Assembly (NCBI GenBank): GCA_035277525.1
Contig: DATEKH010000136.1
Location: forward strand, 1 to 13,345
DNA from: CAIKMD01 sp035277525
Lineage (GTDB): Bacteria > Pseudomonadota > Alphaproteobacteria > ATCC43930 > CGMCC-115725
Length of the DNA stretch: 13,345 nucleotides
Direction: 5' to 3'
A program made the translations under genes and the position numbers. The stretch's first letter is position 1. The number at the start of each line of letters is the position of its first letter. The notes beneath the pieces are model-generated. The model worked only from the letters and a program-made list of their open reading frames with translations. It had not been told where the DNA came from and ran no database searches. Positions 7,676 through 13,241 of the stretch are shown here, piece after piece.

Positions 7676-8335
7676 TCAGTCGGCGGGCGCGGCCATGATC
7701 CGGGGTGCGCGCGCCGCCATGGCGCTCGCCAGCACGACGATGGCGACCGCCGCCGCATGCATCCCGAGATCGAGGAAGGATGCATCGACCGGGTGATTGA
7801 ATTGCAGCAGGAAGGCCGAGATCCCGGCGATGCCGAGACCGCCCAGCGCCGCCGCCGGCACTGGCGCGATCGGCCGCGCCCGGCGCAGCACCAGGAAAAG
7901 CGCGAGGCCCAACGGAATGCTGAACGCGAGGATGGTGCCGAAGCAGTCCGAGCTTTCGCCTAAGCTCCAGCCATTTGTCCCGACCGCGATCCAGTCGCGG
8001 TAGCAATTGTAGCCGCTGCTCGCGAGCCATAGCGCGAGCGGCGGCAAGGGCAGCAGCGCCCAAAGCCCCGACCGGTCGGGCAGGCTCAAATAGAACGCCG
8101 CGACCACGGCGGCGATGCCGGTCAAAAGCGTGCCCGTCAGTTCGAGCACGAATTTCGGATCGGCGCATTTGCGCTCGAACAGCGGGAAATTGGCGAAGAA
8201 GGGCAGAGCGATCGCCGCCGCCGCCGCGGCCGCGAGCAGCCACAGCGTCGCCCGCAGCCAAGGCGGCCGCAGCCGGCCCACCGGCTTGGCGCTCGCCGCC
8301 AGCTGCGCGATCAGCTGATCGGTCGAGGGCGGCAT
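7676..8335 (-). CDS. nrsF: NrsF-type anti-sigma-F factor (DUF1109), integral membrane
   Basis: A 219-residue protein of the DUF1109/NrsF family, inner-membrane anti-sigma factors that hold the partner ECF sigma until a stress signal, heavy metals in Caulobacter, releases it. A short cytoplasmic N-terminus (TDQLIAQLAASAKPVGRLRPPW) is typical of the family. About six hydrophobic helices follow, near 29-48, 65-84, 92-109, 131-150, 158-178 and 189-208. Cysteines are C57, C111 and C131; from memory, conserved cysteines including one at 131 are needed for signal response in Caulobacter NrsF. The ATG at 8335 has a strong AAAGGAG nine bases upstream, and the gene starts four bases after the sigF stop, so the two are translationally and transcriptionally linked. 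A small hairpin (7665-7677) overlaps its stop but has no U-tract. Confidence 0.88.
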   Translation of the reverse strand: MPPSTDQLIAQLAASAKPVGRLRPPWLRATLWLLAAAAAAAIALPFFANFPLFERKCADPKFVLELTGTLLTGIAAVVAAFYLSLPDRSGLWALLPLPPLALWLASSGYNCYRDWIAVGTNGWSLGESSDCFGTILAFSIPLGLALFLVLRRARPIAPVPAAALGGLGIAGISAFLLQFNHPVDASFLDLGMHAAAVAIVVLASAMAARAPRIMAAPAD

Positions 8336-8339
8336 GATG

Positions 8340-8906
8340 CTAATCTCCTTTCATCTGCGCCCGCAGCGACTTGATCGCCCGGTGCACGTTGACCTTCAAC
8401 GCGCTGATCGACTTGCCGGAAACCTTCGCGGCTTCCGCCAAGGACATCTCGCGCAGCTTCAAGAGCTCGAGCGCCTCGCGTTGTCCCGCGGGCAGGGACG
8501 AGATCGCGGCGCCAAGCCCCGAGGCCTGGGCGGGAGATACCGCTTCCTTATTCGCTGCAGGGTCGGCGAAGGTTACATAGGCGTCTTCGTCCGCGACCTC
8601 GTATTTGTCGGTGCGGCCGCGGCGGCGAAGCGCGTCGATGGCGCGGCGCTTGGCAAGGGTGGCGAGCCAATGCGAAAACGGCCGGGTGGGATCGTAAGTG
8701 TGGCGCACGCGGTGGATGGTTAAGAGGATGTCCTGCACCACATCCTCGGCGCGGTCGGGACGGCTGTGCCAGCGCCCGGCGATGCCGCGGATGAAGGGCA
8801 GGATGTCGCGCAACAGCCGCTCATAGGCGGCGCGATCTCCGTCCTGCGCCCCCTTCATCAGGCGCGACCATTCGGCGTCCCGCGCGAGGTCTCGATCCTC
8901 AGTCAT
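8340..8906 (-). CDS. sigF: ECF-type RNA polymerase sigma factor, SigF-like
   Basis: A 188-residue ECF sigma factor with only regions 2 and 4. Region 2 spans about residues 24-98, with DRAEDVVQDILLTIHRV and the promoter-melting and -10 reading stretch TRPFSHWLATLAKRRAIDALRRR. Region 4 spans about 132-185, with LPAGQREALELLKLREMSLAEAA and the helix-turn-helix GKSISALKVNVHRAIKSLR that reads the -35 box. Its partner is the anti-sigma gene four bases downstream, which assigns it to the SigF/NrsF group. The ATG at 8906 follows a GAAGAAA ribosome site; a longer TTG start at 9002 would add a Ser/Arg-rich, unconserved extension crossing the divergent promoter. I see no sigma-F-like box upstream of this gene on its own strand, so its basal promoter is unidentified. 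Confidence 0.92.
   Translation of the reverse strand: MTEDRDLARDAEWSRLMKGAQDGDRAAYERLLRDILPFIRGIAGRWHSRPDRAEDVVQDILLTIHRVRHTYDPTRPFSHWLATLAKRRAIDALRRRGRTDKYEVADEDAYVTFADPAANKEAVSPAQASGLGAAISSLPAGQREALELLKLREMSLAEAAKVSGKSISALKVNVHRAIKSLRAQMKGD
8551..8577 (-). promoter_or_regulatory. Sigma-F-like element inside sigF, facing nrsF
   Basis: On the minus strand TGTAACC (8577-8571), then exactly 16 bases, then CGAA (8554-8551), the same spacing as the element before TPR copy 1. It overlaps codons for YVTFADPAANKE, a linker between sigma regions 2 and 4, about 215 bases upstream of nrsF. It may be an internal promoter giving extra anti-sigma (negative feedback), or a coincidence constrained by coding; the sequence alone cannot decide. 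Confidence 0.5.
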
Positions 8907-8926
8907 CGAAATTTCTTCGCAGCCGC

Positions 8927-8952
8927 TGTAACCGTTCCGGCGCCGCCACGAA
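8927..8952 (+). promoter_or_regulatory. Sigma-F-like ECF promoter for the small secreted protein
   Basis: TGTAACC (8927-8933) and CGAA (8949-8952) are separated by 15 bases, one fewer than in the other candidates. It points away from sigF, whose own start codon is 20 bases to the left, and would give a leader of about 70 bases before the ATG at 9030. It lies in the divergent gap next to the sigma gene, the usual place for a strong ECF target promoter. Confidence 0.68.
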
Positions 8953-9029
8953 CAATAGGTCACGGAGGATCGGAAATCACGCTTGATCGATCCGTGCCGC
9001 AACCACAGACCTCAGAAGGAGACACCACC

Positions 9030-9251
9030 ATGACGACCCGTTCGACCAAGACCGCGCTGATCTTTGCTTCGGCGCTGTTCGCGGCCCTGCCGCTTGCCGG
9101 CGCCTTTGCCGCCACCAGCCCCAATGCCCCGACCAACGCGACCGTCGCGACCGCCTCGCACGGCATCTATGACGGCTCGGACCGCTTCCGCGATGCGATG
9201 GGCAATGTGCTGCCGGGCTGGGACCACCTCGTGTTCGGGGCCAATTCCTAA
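9030..9251 (+). CDS. Small secreted protein of unknown function, sigma-F linked
   Basis: A 73-residue open frame with an excellent ribosome site, AAGGAG eight bases before the ATG. Residues 1-27 form a Sec signal peptide (basic start, hydrophobic ALIFASALFAALPLAGA, cleavage after AFA), leaving about 46 residues. The mature part has a Thr/Ala/Asn-rich start and then HGIYDGSDRFRDAMGNVLPG followed by WDHLVFGANS; it has no cysteine. Known SigF regulons in Caulobacter relatives often include a small secreted DUF2282 (bufferin) protein, but those are cysteine-rich, so this is not one. I do not recognise a family. It sits directly behind a sigma-F-like promoter and ahead of a GC-rich hairpin, so it may be a highly expressed monocistronic transcript. 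Function is unknown; export to the periplasm or outside is predicted. Confidence 0.8.
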   Translation: MTTRSTKTALIFASALFAALPLAGAFAATSPNAPTNATVATASHGIYDGSDRFRDAMGNVLPGWDHLVFGANS

Positions 9252-9252
9252 G

Positions 9253-9278
9253 GCCCCCGATCGCGCCGGCGCGGGGGC
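9253..9278 (+). terminator. GC-rich stem-loop just after the small secreted protein
   Basis: Perfect 7-base arms GCCCCCG (9253-9259) and CGGGGGC (9272-9278) enclose a 12-base loop that is itself partly self-complementary (GCGCCGGCGC). It begins two bases after the stop codon. There is no U-tract, so it may act as an attenuating or RNA-stabilising hairpin between the small gene and the DoxX-like gene. Confidence 0.5.
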
Positions 9279-9396
9279 TCGAGCCGCACCCCCAAGGCTC
9301 GACTTTCCCCGCGCCGCGCCACGTCTCGCTGTCGAAACCAAAACGCGATAGGCTTTGCGGGGAGTGCGTCCTGCTCCCCCGCCGCGGAGGAACGTC

Positions 9397-9852
9397 ATGA
9401 ACCGCATCCTCGAATGGCTCGCCTGGGCGCTTTCGGCCTGGATCGCCTTCGTCTTTGTCTGGTACCTGCAATTCAAGTTCACCGGCAACGAGGGCAGCGT
9501 TTGGCTCTTCACCATCCTCACCGATTGGCTCGGCTTTCACGGCCATGAGAAGATCATGCGCATCGGCACCGGTACGGTTGAGCTCATCGCCTCGATCTTG
9601 CTGTTCGACCGGCCGCTCCAGGTTTTGGGCGCGTTCCTCGCGCTCTGCATCATGAGCGGCGCGATCTTCTTTCACACGCTTTCGCCCTTGGGGCTAGATC
9701 CCTATGGCGATGGCGGCGTGCTTTTCAAGCAGGCCTGCTCGGTCTGGCTGTCGGCCGCCGCGATCCTCGCGATCCGGCGCAAGGAGGCGGTTGCGCTGAC
9801 CGAGCGCTACCTGCCCTTCGTGCCGGTGCCGGCAAGGCTGCGCAGCCTTTAA
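9397..9852 (+). CDS. DoxX-like four-helix inner-membrane protein
   Basis: A 151-residue protein with four hydrophobic helices near residues 5-24, 58-71, 73-93 and 109-126, the size and layout of DoxX/DoxX-like proteins. These are commonly linked to thiol, oxidative or metal stress, but mostly lack a defined reaction. Histidines at GFHGHEK (46-52) and FFHTLSP (91-97) are notable between or at the ends of helices. The ATG at 9397 has GGAGG six bases upstream, which decides the start against an earlier in-frame codon at 9355. The OpgC-domain gene starts 11 bases after its stop, so the two are co-transcribed with the downstream TPR gene. I find no sigma-F-like box directly upstream, so sigma-F control would need read-through from the small secreted gene. 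Confidence 0.75.
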   Translation: MNRILEWLAWALSAWIAFVFVWYLQFKFTGNEGSVWLFTILTDWLGFHGHEKIMRIGTGTVELIASILLFDRPLQVLGAFLALCIMSGAIFFHTLSPLGLDPYGDGGVLFKQACSVWLSAAAILAIRRKEAVALTERYLPFVPVPARLRSL

Positions 9853-9863
9853 GGGCGAGCCCT

Positions 9864-11186
9864 TTGCCGTTCAGCCCCGCCGCCGCGCCGCTCGAGGACG
9901 CGCAGATCCGGCCGGCGCCGCTCCCGCGGCGCGATCCGCGCCTCGATTTCTTTCGCGGCGCCGCGATGTTCATCATCTACATCGCGCATTGCCGCGGCAA
10001 TTTCCTCTGGGACTATATTCCCGCGCGCTACGGCATCAGTGACGCGGCGAACATGTTCGTGTTCATCTCGGGCATGACCGCGGCGATCGCCTTCGGCGGC
10101 ACTTTCAACCGCCAGGGCTGGATCGTCGGCACGGCGCGCATCGCCTATCGCTGCTTGCAGCTCTACGCCGCGCAGATCGGCATGTTCTGTGCGATCGCCG
10201 CCGTCGTGGTGATCGGGACGCACGCGTTCGGCGACACCAACTATATCGTCGAGGCGCAGCTCCAGCGCTTTTTCGCCGATCCGGCGGATGCGCTGGTCGG
10301 TCTCGTGACCTTGACCTATGTGCCGCATTATCTCGACATCCTGCCGCTCTATATCGCGGCGCTGGCGATGGTGCCCATTGCGGTGGCGCTCGAGCGAATC
10401 GATTTCCGCCTCGCCATCGCCGCCTCGATCGCGCTCTATCTCGCCGCCAATTATTTCAAGCTCGATCTCCCGGCCAACGCCGACGATCAGCCGGTGTGGT
10501 ACTTCAATCCTTTCGCCTGGCAGCTCATCTTCTTCACCGGCTTCGCGTTCCGCCGCGGCTGGATTAAGGTGTCGCTCGACTCAAAGGTCTTGCTGTGGGG
10601 AAGCATCGCCATCCTGCTCGCCGGCCTGGCGATCTCGCTGCCCTCGGTGTTCGAGCGCGTCGCGGCGATCGACGGGCTGCGGCGCTGGGTCGACGATCAC
10701 AGCAACAAGACCTTCATGGACCCGATGCAATATGCGCATTTCCTCGCCTCGGTCTATGTCGTGCTCGTGCTTTTGAAGGGCCGCGAGGAAATTTTGCTCA
10801 GCACGCCGCTTAAGCCTTTCGTCAAATGCGGCCAGCAGGCGCTGTCGATCTTCACATCGGGCATGGTCCTGTCCTATGTTGGCGGCATGGTGTTCGATCA
10901 CGCCGGCACGGGAGCGGTCGCGCAGCTCCTCGTCACCGGTTTGAGCTTTTCCGTGCTCTTTGCCATCGCCTACGGCGTCGCCTGGTTCAAGGCAGCGCCA
11001 TGGAAGCGCCGTCTGGTCATGGCGGCCGCGGCGGCCGACGCGGTCCTGCTGATCGCCAGCTCGGTCGGGCCGGCTCATGCTGCCGGACGTTATTCCGAAC
11101 ACATGCTCAATTGGCAGGGCGCGCAACGCCACGTCCTGTTGCACGCATCGGCTCACGCGGGCGACTCCAATCCAGCCGAGCGGTAG
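9864..11186 (+). CDS. OpgC-domain integral membrane protein (acyltransferase-3 related)
   Basis: A 440-residue protein with about ten hydrophobic helices. It begins with the OpgC signature RDPRLDFFRGAAMFIIYIAH (23-42), whose H42 lies in the helix-1 position of the acyltransferase-3 catalytic His. OpgC itself succinylates periplasmic glucans; many alphaproteobacterial members have no known substrate, so the role here is probable envelope glycan modification only. Other visible parts are DAANMFVFISGMTAAIAFG, YLDILPLYIAALAMVP and WQLIFFTGFAFRRGW. The start must be TTG at 9864, preceded by AGGGCGAG: no ATG or GTG lies between it and the signature, and the first ATG falls inside helix 1. The C-terminal about 30 residues are hydrophilic. 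It lies in a tight run, DoxX-like, OpgC, TPR copy 2, with gaps of 11 and 6 bases. Confidence 0.88.
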   Translation: MPFSPAAAPLEDAQIRPAPLPRRDPRLDFFRGAAMFIIYIAHCRGNFLWDYIPARYGISDAANMFVFISGMTAAIAFGGTFNRQGWIVGTARIAYRCLQLYAAQIGMFCAIAAVVVIGTHAFGDTNYIVEAQLQRFFADPADALVGLVTLTYVPHYLDILPLYIAALAMVPIAVALERIDFRLAIAASIALYLAANYFKLDLPANADDQPVWYFNPFAWQLIFFTGFAFRRGWIKVSLDSKVLLWGSIAILLAGLAISLPSVFERVAAIDGLRRWVDDHSNKTFMDPMQYAHFLASVYVVLVLLKGREEILLSTPLKPFVKCGQQALSIFTSGMVLSYVGGMVFDHAGTGAVAQLLVTGLSFSVLFAIAYGVAWFKAAPWKRRLVMAAAAADAVLLIASSVGPAHAAGRYSEHMLNWQGAQRHVLLHASAHAGDSNPAER

Positions 11187-11192
11187 CCGGCA

Positions 11193-12518
11193 ATGCCGAT
11201 CGATCCGCGCGGGCTCGAGCTGACGGCGCGCGATCCGGCTTCGGTTGAGCGGCTCGAGGCGGTGCTTGCGGCCTATTGCGCTTTCAAAAAGGATACGGGC
11301 GACCGCCTCAAAGCCGCGCTCGCGGGCGATCCGCAGCTCGTGCTCGCTCATCTCATGCGCGGCTATTTCATGCTGCTCTTGTCCAAGCGCGAGCTCCTGC
11401 CGCGTGCGCTGCAGGCGGTGCAAGCAGCCGATACGGCGATGGCGCAGGCGAGCGCCACGCCGCGCGAACGGCTTCATCGTCGGGCTTTGGCGGCCTGGAT
11501 CGAGCGCGACGAAATTACGGCGGCGCAAATCCTTGCATCGATTCTCATCGAATGGCCCACCGACATCCTGGCGCTGAAGCTCGTCCAATATCTTCTGTTC
11601 TACGCCGGCGACGCGGCAGCCATGCGGGACGCGACCGAGCGTGCGCTCGCGTGCTGGGACGCGGCCGCGCCGCTTTACGGCTACGCGCTCGGTTGCCATG
11701 CCTTCGGGCTCGAGGAATGCGGCGAGTATGAGGCGGCCGAGAGTTTGGGCCGCCGCGCGGTCTCGCTCAATCCCGACGACATCTGGGCGACGCATGCCGT
11801 CGCTCATGTGTTCGAGATGCAGGATCGCTGCCTCGAGGGCGAGCGCTGGATCGGGGCGAATGCAAGCGTCTGGGGCGATGCCAATAATTTCGCCTATCAC
11901 GTGGCGTGGCACCGCTGCCTCTTCCTTTTCGCGCTGGGCCGGCATGACGAAATCCTGGCGCGCTACGACGCCGAGGTGCGCGCCGAGCCGAGCGATGACT
12001 ATCTCGATGTGAGCAATGCGGTGTCGCTGCTGTGGCGGCTCGAGCAAGCGGGCGTCGATGTCGGGCCGCGCTGGCTCGAGCTCGGCGAGCGTGCGCGAGC
12101 GCGGCGCGACGATCACATGCTCGCCTTCGCCGATGTGCACTATGCCATGGCGCTCGCGGCATCGCGCGATGACGAGGCCGGCGCGGCCTGGCTGGCATCG
12201 AGCCGCGCCTATGCCGGCGCGATGCGCGAAACCCAGGCGGCGGTGATGGCAGAGATCGGCATCGTGCTTGGCGAGGCGGCCGAAGCGCATCGCCGCGGCG
12301 CCTATGCGCGCGCTGTCGATCTGCTTTTGCCGCGGCGCGATGCCGTTCGCCGGATCGGCGGCAGCCATGCGCAGCGCGACCTCTTTGCCCAGTTGCTGAT
12401 CGATTCCGCGATCAAATCCGGTCGCCACGCGGTCGCGCGCATGCTTCTCGCCGAGCGGCTCGCGCAACGTCCGCACAATTCCTGGGCCGCGGCGGCGCTC
12501 GCCCTGATCGGAGACTAA
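11193..12518 (+). CDS. TTC38-like tetratricopeptide repeat protein (copy 2)
   Basis: A 441-residue, all-helical, cytosolic protein, paralogous to copy 1 at 6325-7566. Shared landmarks are GCHAFGLEE (H169), NPDDIWATHAVAHVFEM (H201, H205), NNFAYHVAWHRCLF (H236, H240), SDDYLDVSNAVSLLWRLE, and a C-terminal RRIGGSHAQRDLFAQLL; all five histidines have the same residue numbers in both. It is about 28 residues longer than copy 1, mostly through a C-terminal extension (RMLLAERLAQRPHNSWAAAA). The ATG at 11193 is six bases after the OpgC stop, and the ribosome site is weak, suggesting coupled translation. Family biochemistry is unsettled. The paired HxxxH motifs could bind metal or serve catalysis, which is inference from conservation only. 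Confidence 0.87.
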   Translation: MPIDPRGLELTARDPASVERLEAVLAAYCAFKKDTGDRLKAALAGDPQLVLAHLMRGYFMLLLSKRELLPRALQAVQAADTAMAQASATPRERLHRRALAAWIERDEITAAQILASILIEWPTDILALKLVQYLLFYAGDAAAMRDATERALACWDAAAPLYGYALGCHAFGLEECGEYEAAESLGRRAVSLNPDDIWATHAVAHVFEMQDRCLEGERWIGANASVWGDANNFAYHVAWHRCLFLFALGRHDEILARYDAEVRAEPSDDYLDVSNAVSLLWRLEQAGVDVGPRWLELGERARARRDDHMLAFADVHYAMALAASRDDEAGAAWLASSRAYAGAMRETQAAVMAEIGIVLGEAAEAHRRGAYARAVDLLLPRRDAVRRIGGSHAQRDLFAQLLIDSAIKSGRHAVARMLLAERLAQRPHNSWAAAALALIGD

Positions 12519-12526
12519 ACCGCCAC

Positions 12527-12565
12527 GCGCCGCCGATGTCATTTCGGTGATCAGTCATGCGGCGC
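12527..12565 (+). terminator. Possible stem-loop after TPR copy 2
   Basis: Arms GCGCCGC (12527-12533) and GCGGCGC (12559-12565) are perfect reverse complements separated by 25 bases, starting nine bases after the stop codon. There is no U-tract and the loop is long, so a terminator role is only suggested by its place between the operon end and the next promoter candidate. Confidence 0.3.
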
Positions 12566-12586
12566 CTTGCCGACCGCCGCGTCGTT

Positions 12587-12613
12587 CATAACCTCTAGAC
12601 CTCTCGCCGCGAA
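12587..12613 (+). promoter_or_regulatory. Sigma-F-like ECF promoter for the DUF4168 gene
   Basis: CATAACC (12587-12593), 16 bases, then CGAA (12610-12613). It differs from the TGTAACC form at the first two bases but keeps TAACC and the exact spacing. Transcription would start near 12619, leaving about 45 bases of leader before the ATG at 12665. It is the only good ECF-like signal in this gap. Confidence 0.62.
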
Positions 12614-12664
12614 GGCAAACCGCTCGGCTTTGCGGGAGGACCACACATCAATCGGAGAATGCGC

Positions 12665-13108
12665 ATGACTTTCGTTGGACGTCGTTCCCGGCTATCGCCG
12701 GGGGTAAGACCGATCGCTGTCGCTTTCGGCGCCGCCTCGCTGATTCTGGTGGCGTCGGCATCGGGCCAGGCCCAGCCCTCCAGAAACGCGCCCAGCCAGG
12801 CCCAGCCCTCCACCACCGCGCCCAACCAGGCCGCTGCGCCCGCGATCACGGACCAGAAGATCGATGCCACCGCTCAAGCCATGGTGCAGGTGTCCAGCCT
12901 GCGGCAGAGCTATAACCAGAAGATCGCCGCGGCGCCCGATTCCGACAAGCCGCGTCTCGCGAGCGAGGCGGGCGATGCGATGAAGAAAGCGGTGACCGAT
13001 CACGGCCTGACCGTCGCCGAATATAATGCGATCGTCGATCGGGCGAAGACCGATCCCGATCTTCGCAACAAGATCGTTCAGCGTCTGCCGCCTGACACGA
13101 AGAAGTGA
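12665..13108 (+). CDS. Secreted DUF4168-domain protein
   Basis: A 147-residue exported protein. A long basic N-terminus (GRRSRLSPGVR) is followed by the hydrophobic segment IAVAFGAASLILVASASG, probably a Sec signal peptide cleaved near residues 34-37. A Gln/Pro-rich linker with a decapeptide repeat comes next. Then a helical DUF4168 domain runs from about residue 62 to the end: DQKIDATAQAMVQVSSLRQ, AMKKAVTDHGLTVAEYNAIV, and DPDLRNKIVQRL. DUF4168 proteins are small periplasmic or surface proteins without assigned function. Of two in-frame ATGs (12659 and 12665) I chose the second, because GGAG lies seven bases before it but only one base before the first. A sigma-F-like promoter lies upstream and a strong hairpin follows the stop, so it is probably a single-gene transcript. 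Confidence 0.85.
   Translation: MTFVGRRSRLSPGVRPIAVAFGAASLILVASASGQAQPSRNAPSQAQPSTTAPNQAAAPAITDQKIDATAQAMVQVSSLRQSYNQKIAAAPDSDKPRLASEAGDAMKKAVTDHGLTVAEYNAIVDRAKTDPDLRNKIVQRLPPDTKK
12766..12825 (+). repeat. Two tandem 30-base units in the DUF4168 gene
   Basis: Units 12766-12795 and 12796-12825 differ at only a few bases, and a third partial unit begins at 12826. They encode QAQPSRNAPS and QAQPSTTAPN followed by QAAAP, a Pro/Gln-rich linker between signal peptide and folded domain. Being in-frame multiples of ten codons, copy number could change by slippage without breaking the gene. Confidence 0.85.
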
Positions 13109-13114
13109 CGCGGG

Positions 13115-13142
13115 GCGCAACACGGCTGGTGCCGTGATGCGC
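13115..13142 (+). terminator. Strong hairpin after the DUF4168 gene
   Basis: The arm GCGCA-A-CACGGC (13115-13126) pairs with GCCGTG-A-TGCGC (13131-13142) around a TGGT loop: 11 base pairs with one A-A mismatch, starting six bases after the stop codon. No U-tract follows (AAAGTCT), so it is a probable but non-canonical terminator. Confidence 0.6.
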
Positions 13143-13241
13143 AAAGTCTATCTCAAGTCGATGGAAGCCCTGCCGCCCGCCGCGGCCGGGGCATAGCGTC
13201 GCGATCGAGAGGGCAAGCGGCCGATCTCGCCCTGACGACGC

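Noticed and set aside
7665..7677. Hairpin GAGCG/CGCTC overlapping the nrsF stop as a terminator
   Set aside because: Only five base pairs with a three-base loop and no U-tract; too weak to call.
4678..7698. Very long + strand open frame of about 1006 codons
   Set aside because: It runs across the Mpo1-like, LLM and TPR copy 1 genes in other frames, is Arg/Ala-rich without any family motif, and arises from high-GC codon bias.
9030..9251. Small secreted protein as a bufferin (DUF2282)
   Set aside because: The position fits, but the mature part has no cysteine and no DUF2692/DUF692-type partner genes are present.
9333..9336. CGAA before the DoxX-like gene as a fifth sigma-F -10 box
   Set aside because: No TAACC-like -35 box lies 15-17 bases upstream, so the DoxX-OpgC-TPR operon was not given its own sigma-F promoter.
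10581..12542. Long - strand open frame of about 653 codons opposite OpgC and TPR copy 2
   Set aside because: It is antisense to two well-supported genes, has no recognisable domain and shows the Arg/Gly/Ala/His-rich composition of a shadow frame.
13137..13196. Possible 19-codon open frame (MRKVYLKSMEALPP...)
   Set aside because: It begins inside the hairpin after DUF4168, has no ribosome site and no supporting context.
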